Shown one piece after another: positions 5,810-6,456 of a stretch of 6,456 nucleotides of DNA. Origin of the DNA: Candidatus Sericytochromatia bacterium. Its GTDB lineage: Bacteria > Cyanobacteriota > Sericytochromatia > UBA7694 > JACMQJ01. The position numbers and the translations under genes were made by a program. The notes under the pieces were generated by a model that was not told the DNA's origin, ran no database searches, and saw only the letters and a program-made list of their open reading frames with translations. Within the stretch, counting starts at the first letter, position 1. Each line of letters starts with the position of its first letter. The stretch lies in contig JACMQJ010000401.1 in assembly GCA_014377055.1 (NCBI GenBank), positions 1-6,456 of the forward strand, read 5' to 3'.

Positions 5810-6027
5810 CGTTAGAAAAATCAGACTTAAAAAGAAATTCTTGGCTAAACCATAAGAGTAAGTATAACAATAAATCAAATCTTATCAGAATACAGTTTAC
5901 TTTAGCTCAGAGGTTTTTAAGAGAGTATGAACAGGATCTTATGTATTCTGAATACATCTTATTTTTAGAAGGTAAAATTTCTATTCTTCCTATTGCTCCA
6001 GTTGATAAAAAAACTAAAAAAGCATAA
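5809..6027 (+). CDS. Small ORF coupled to umuD with a non-standard or lost start codon
   Basis: An open frame of about 72 residues runs from the end of umuD to TAA at 6025-6027. A near-consensus SD, AAAGAGGTGA (5795-5804), sits just inside the umuD end, but no ATG, GTG or TTG lies at the right distance. ACG at 5809 has the ideal spacing and would give the TAACG equivalent of the TAATG overlaps seen elsewhere in this window. ATA at 5806 is the other option. The only in-frame ATG is 132 bases further on (5941) and has no SD. The protein is basic at the start (LEKSDLKRNSWLNHKSKYNN) and end (DKKTKKA), with a helical FTLAQRFLREYEQDLMYSEYILFLEG core. I do not recognise it. It could be an intact gene with a rare start, a gene that lost its start, or a site affected by a base-calling error. 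Confidence 0.5.
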   Translation, partial: TLEKSDLKRNSWLNHKSKYNNKSNLIRIQFTLAQRFLREYEQDLMYSEYILFLEGKISILPIAPVDKKTKKA

Positions 6028-6074
6028 TAATCTTTGAACATTTCAAATTTATTCTTTAAACCTTTCGTTTAGAT

Positions 6075-6093
6075 AACCTTATTTAATAAGGTT
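6075..6093. repeat. Perfect inverted repeat, 8-bp arms
   Basis: AACCTTAT (6075-6082) and ATAAGGTT (6086-6093) flank a TTA loop. The stem sits about 50 bases after the small ORF that follows umuD. A terminator is possible by position, but the T run is missing. A protein-binding site is as likely. Confidence 0.5.
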
Positions 6094-6163
6094 TACAAAT
6101 GAATCAAAAATCTAGCATAAATATTACTTAACTTATAATTCTTCTCTTTACTAATAACTCTTT

Positions 6164-6180
6164 TACCCTTAACAAGGGTA
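6164..6180. repeat. Perfect inverted repeat, 7-bp arms
   Basis: TACCCTT (6164-6170) and AAGGGTA (6174-6180) flank AAC. It resembles the 6075-6093 palindrome in carrying an ACC...CTT / AAG...GGT outline, with centres about 88 bases apart. No T run follows. The role is unknown; an operator pair upstream of the right-edge gene is one possibility. Confidence 0.45.
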
Positions 6181-6325
6181 TCTACTCTACATAATACTCT
6201 TAAGCTTTTTTCTAATAAATTTACTAAAAATATCTTTTATTATGACAATTATAATCATTATTAATTATTTTCCTTACTTATAATAAAAATTAAACCAAAA
6301 TAATAAAAAATATCTCATTTACTAC

Positions 6326-6356
6326 TTGACATTTTTTTCATGATCTGTGGTAGAAA
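6326..6356 (+). promoter_or_regulatory. Promoter of the right-edge gene
   Basis: A perfect -35 TTGACA (6326-6331) is followed by TGG-TAGAAA (6348-6356), an extended -10 of the TGN type, with a rather long 19-base spacer. The transcript would have a leader of about 35 bases carrying the AGGAGG at 6385-6390. Confidence 0.5.
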
Positions 6357-6397
6357 TTTTTTATGGGCAGTTGCTCGATATTTTAGGAGGTTTTTTT

Positions 6398-6456
6398 ATG
6401 ATTACTACAGCATCTCAGGTTACTAAGGACGTATATGGTATTTGTTCTGTTTGTGA
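6398..6456 (+). CDS. Start of an unidentified protein with an N-terminal CxxC motif
   Basis: The ATG at 6398-6400 follows a perfect AGGAGG (6385-6390) by seven T bases, the strongest ribosome binding site in the window. Nineteen complete codons are visible: MITTASQVTKDVYGICSVC, then the edge. The CSVC pair at residues 16-19 could be half of a zinc-binding knuckle. Too little is present to name a family. It has its own promoter, so it is not an umuD operon member. Confidence 0.7.
   Translation, partial: MITTASQVTKDVYGICSVC

Larger units (their letters stand above)
6028..6397. other. Gene-free AT-rich stretch with two palindromes and a promoter
   Basis: I see no credible ORF on either strand in these 370 bases. 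The stretch contains two perfect stem-type palindromes (6075-6093 and 6164-6180), listed separately, and near its end a promoter for the right-edge gene. It is pyrimidine-rich on the plus strand around 6130-6230. Neither palindrome is followed by a T run in either direction, so typical intrinsic terminators are not evident. Confidence 0.5.

Noticed and set aside
5630..5878. 82-residue minus-strand ORF
   Set aside because: It is antisense to the conserved end of umuD and the following ORF and looks like a shadow.
6363..6386. Seven-codon leader ORF (ATG at 6363) ending at the AGGAGG
   Set aside because: It has no SD, and its length is what chance would give.
1..6456. CRISPR array, insertion sequence or integrase
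   Set aside because: No regularly spaced repeats, transposase motifs or terminal repeat pair with duplication were found.

Overview
The window is very AT-rich double-stranded bacterial DNA with good Shine-Dalgarno sequences (AGGAG or AGGAGG types), frequent TTG starts and tightly overlapping genes. This suggests a low-GC bacterium that relies on SD-led initiation. The genus cannot be named from the sequence. A UmuD-type protein and a winged-helix replication-like protein beside a DNA-modification cluster suggest an accessory element such as a plasmid, integrative element or genomic island.

Left part (1-2670): a 7-deazaguanine DNA-modification locus. On the minus strand, a tRNA-guanine-transglycosylase-like protein (DpdA family, 1897 to 968) is followed by an unrecognised 267-residue protein (968 to 165) and by a third gene running off the left edge (165 to 1). 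Each junction is a TAATG overlap, so the three form one operon. A small XRE-family repressor gene (1967-2248, plus) is transcribed divergently. A perfect 10+1+10 palindrome overlaps the -10 of the dpdA promoter and is the obvious operator. Next is queD (2670 to 2245, minus), encoding 6-carboxytetrahydropterin synthase of the preQ0 pathway. Together they suggest preQ0 synthesis (QueD, with FolE, QueE and QueC elsewhere) and insertion of preQ0 into DNA by DpdA. The two downstream genes probably act as restriction or accessory parts, by analogy with DpdG and DpdH; that comparison is tentative.

Middle (2671-3518): mostly non-coding. It holds the queD promoter with a palindrome in its spacer, a queD leader that can fold its ribosome binding site into a long stem, a locally GC-richer stretch (about 2887-3010) with pseudoknot-like pairing potential, a small hypothetical gene (3018-3242) and the upstream region of the replication-like gene.

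Right part (3519-6456): a 503-residue winged-helix replication-like protein; a UmuD homologue with an intact Ser/Lys dyad and Ala-Gly cleavage site; a small ORF fused by overlap to umuD but lacking an ordinary start codon; a gene-free AT-rich stretch with two similar palindromes; and the first 19 codons of a gene with a strong SD and a CxxC motif at the right edge. No UmuC, integrase, transposase, CRISPR array, rRNA or tRNA is visible.
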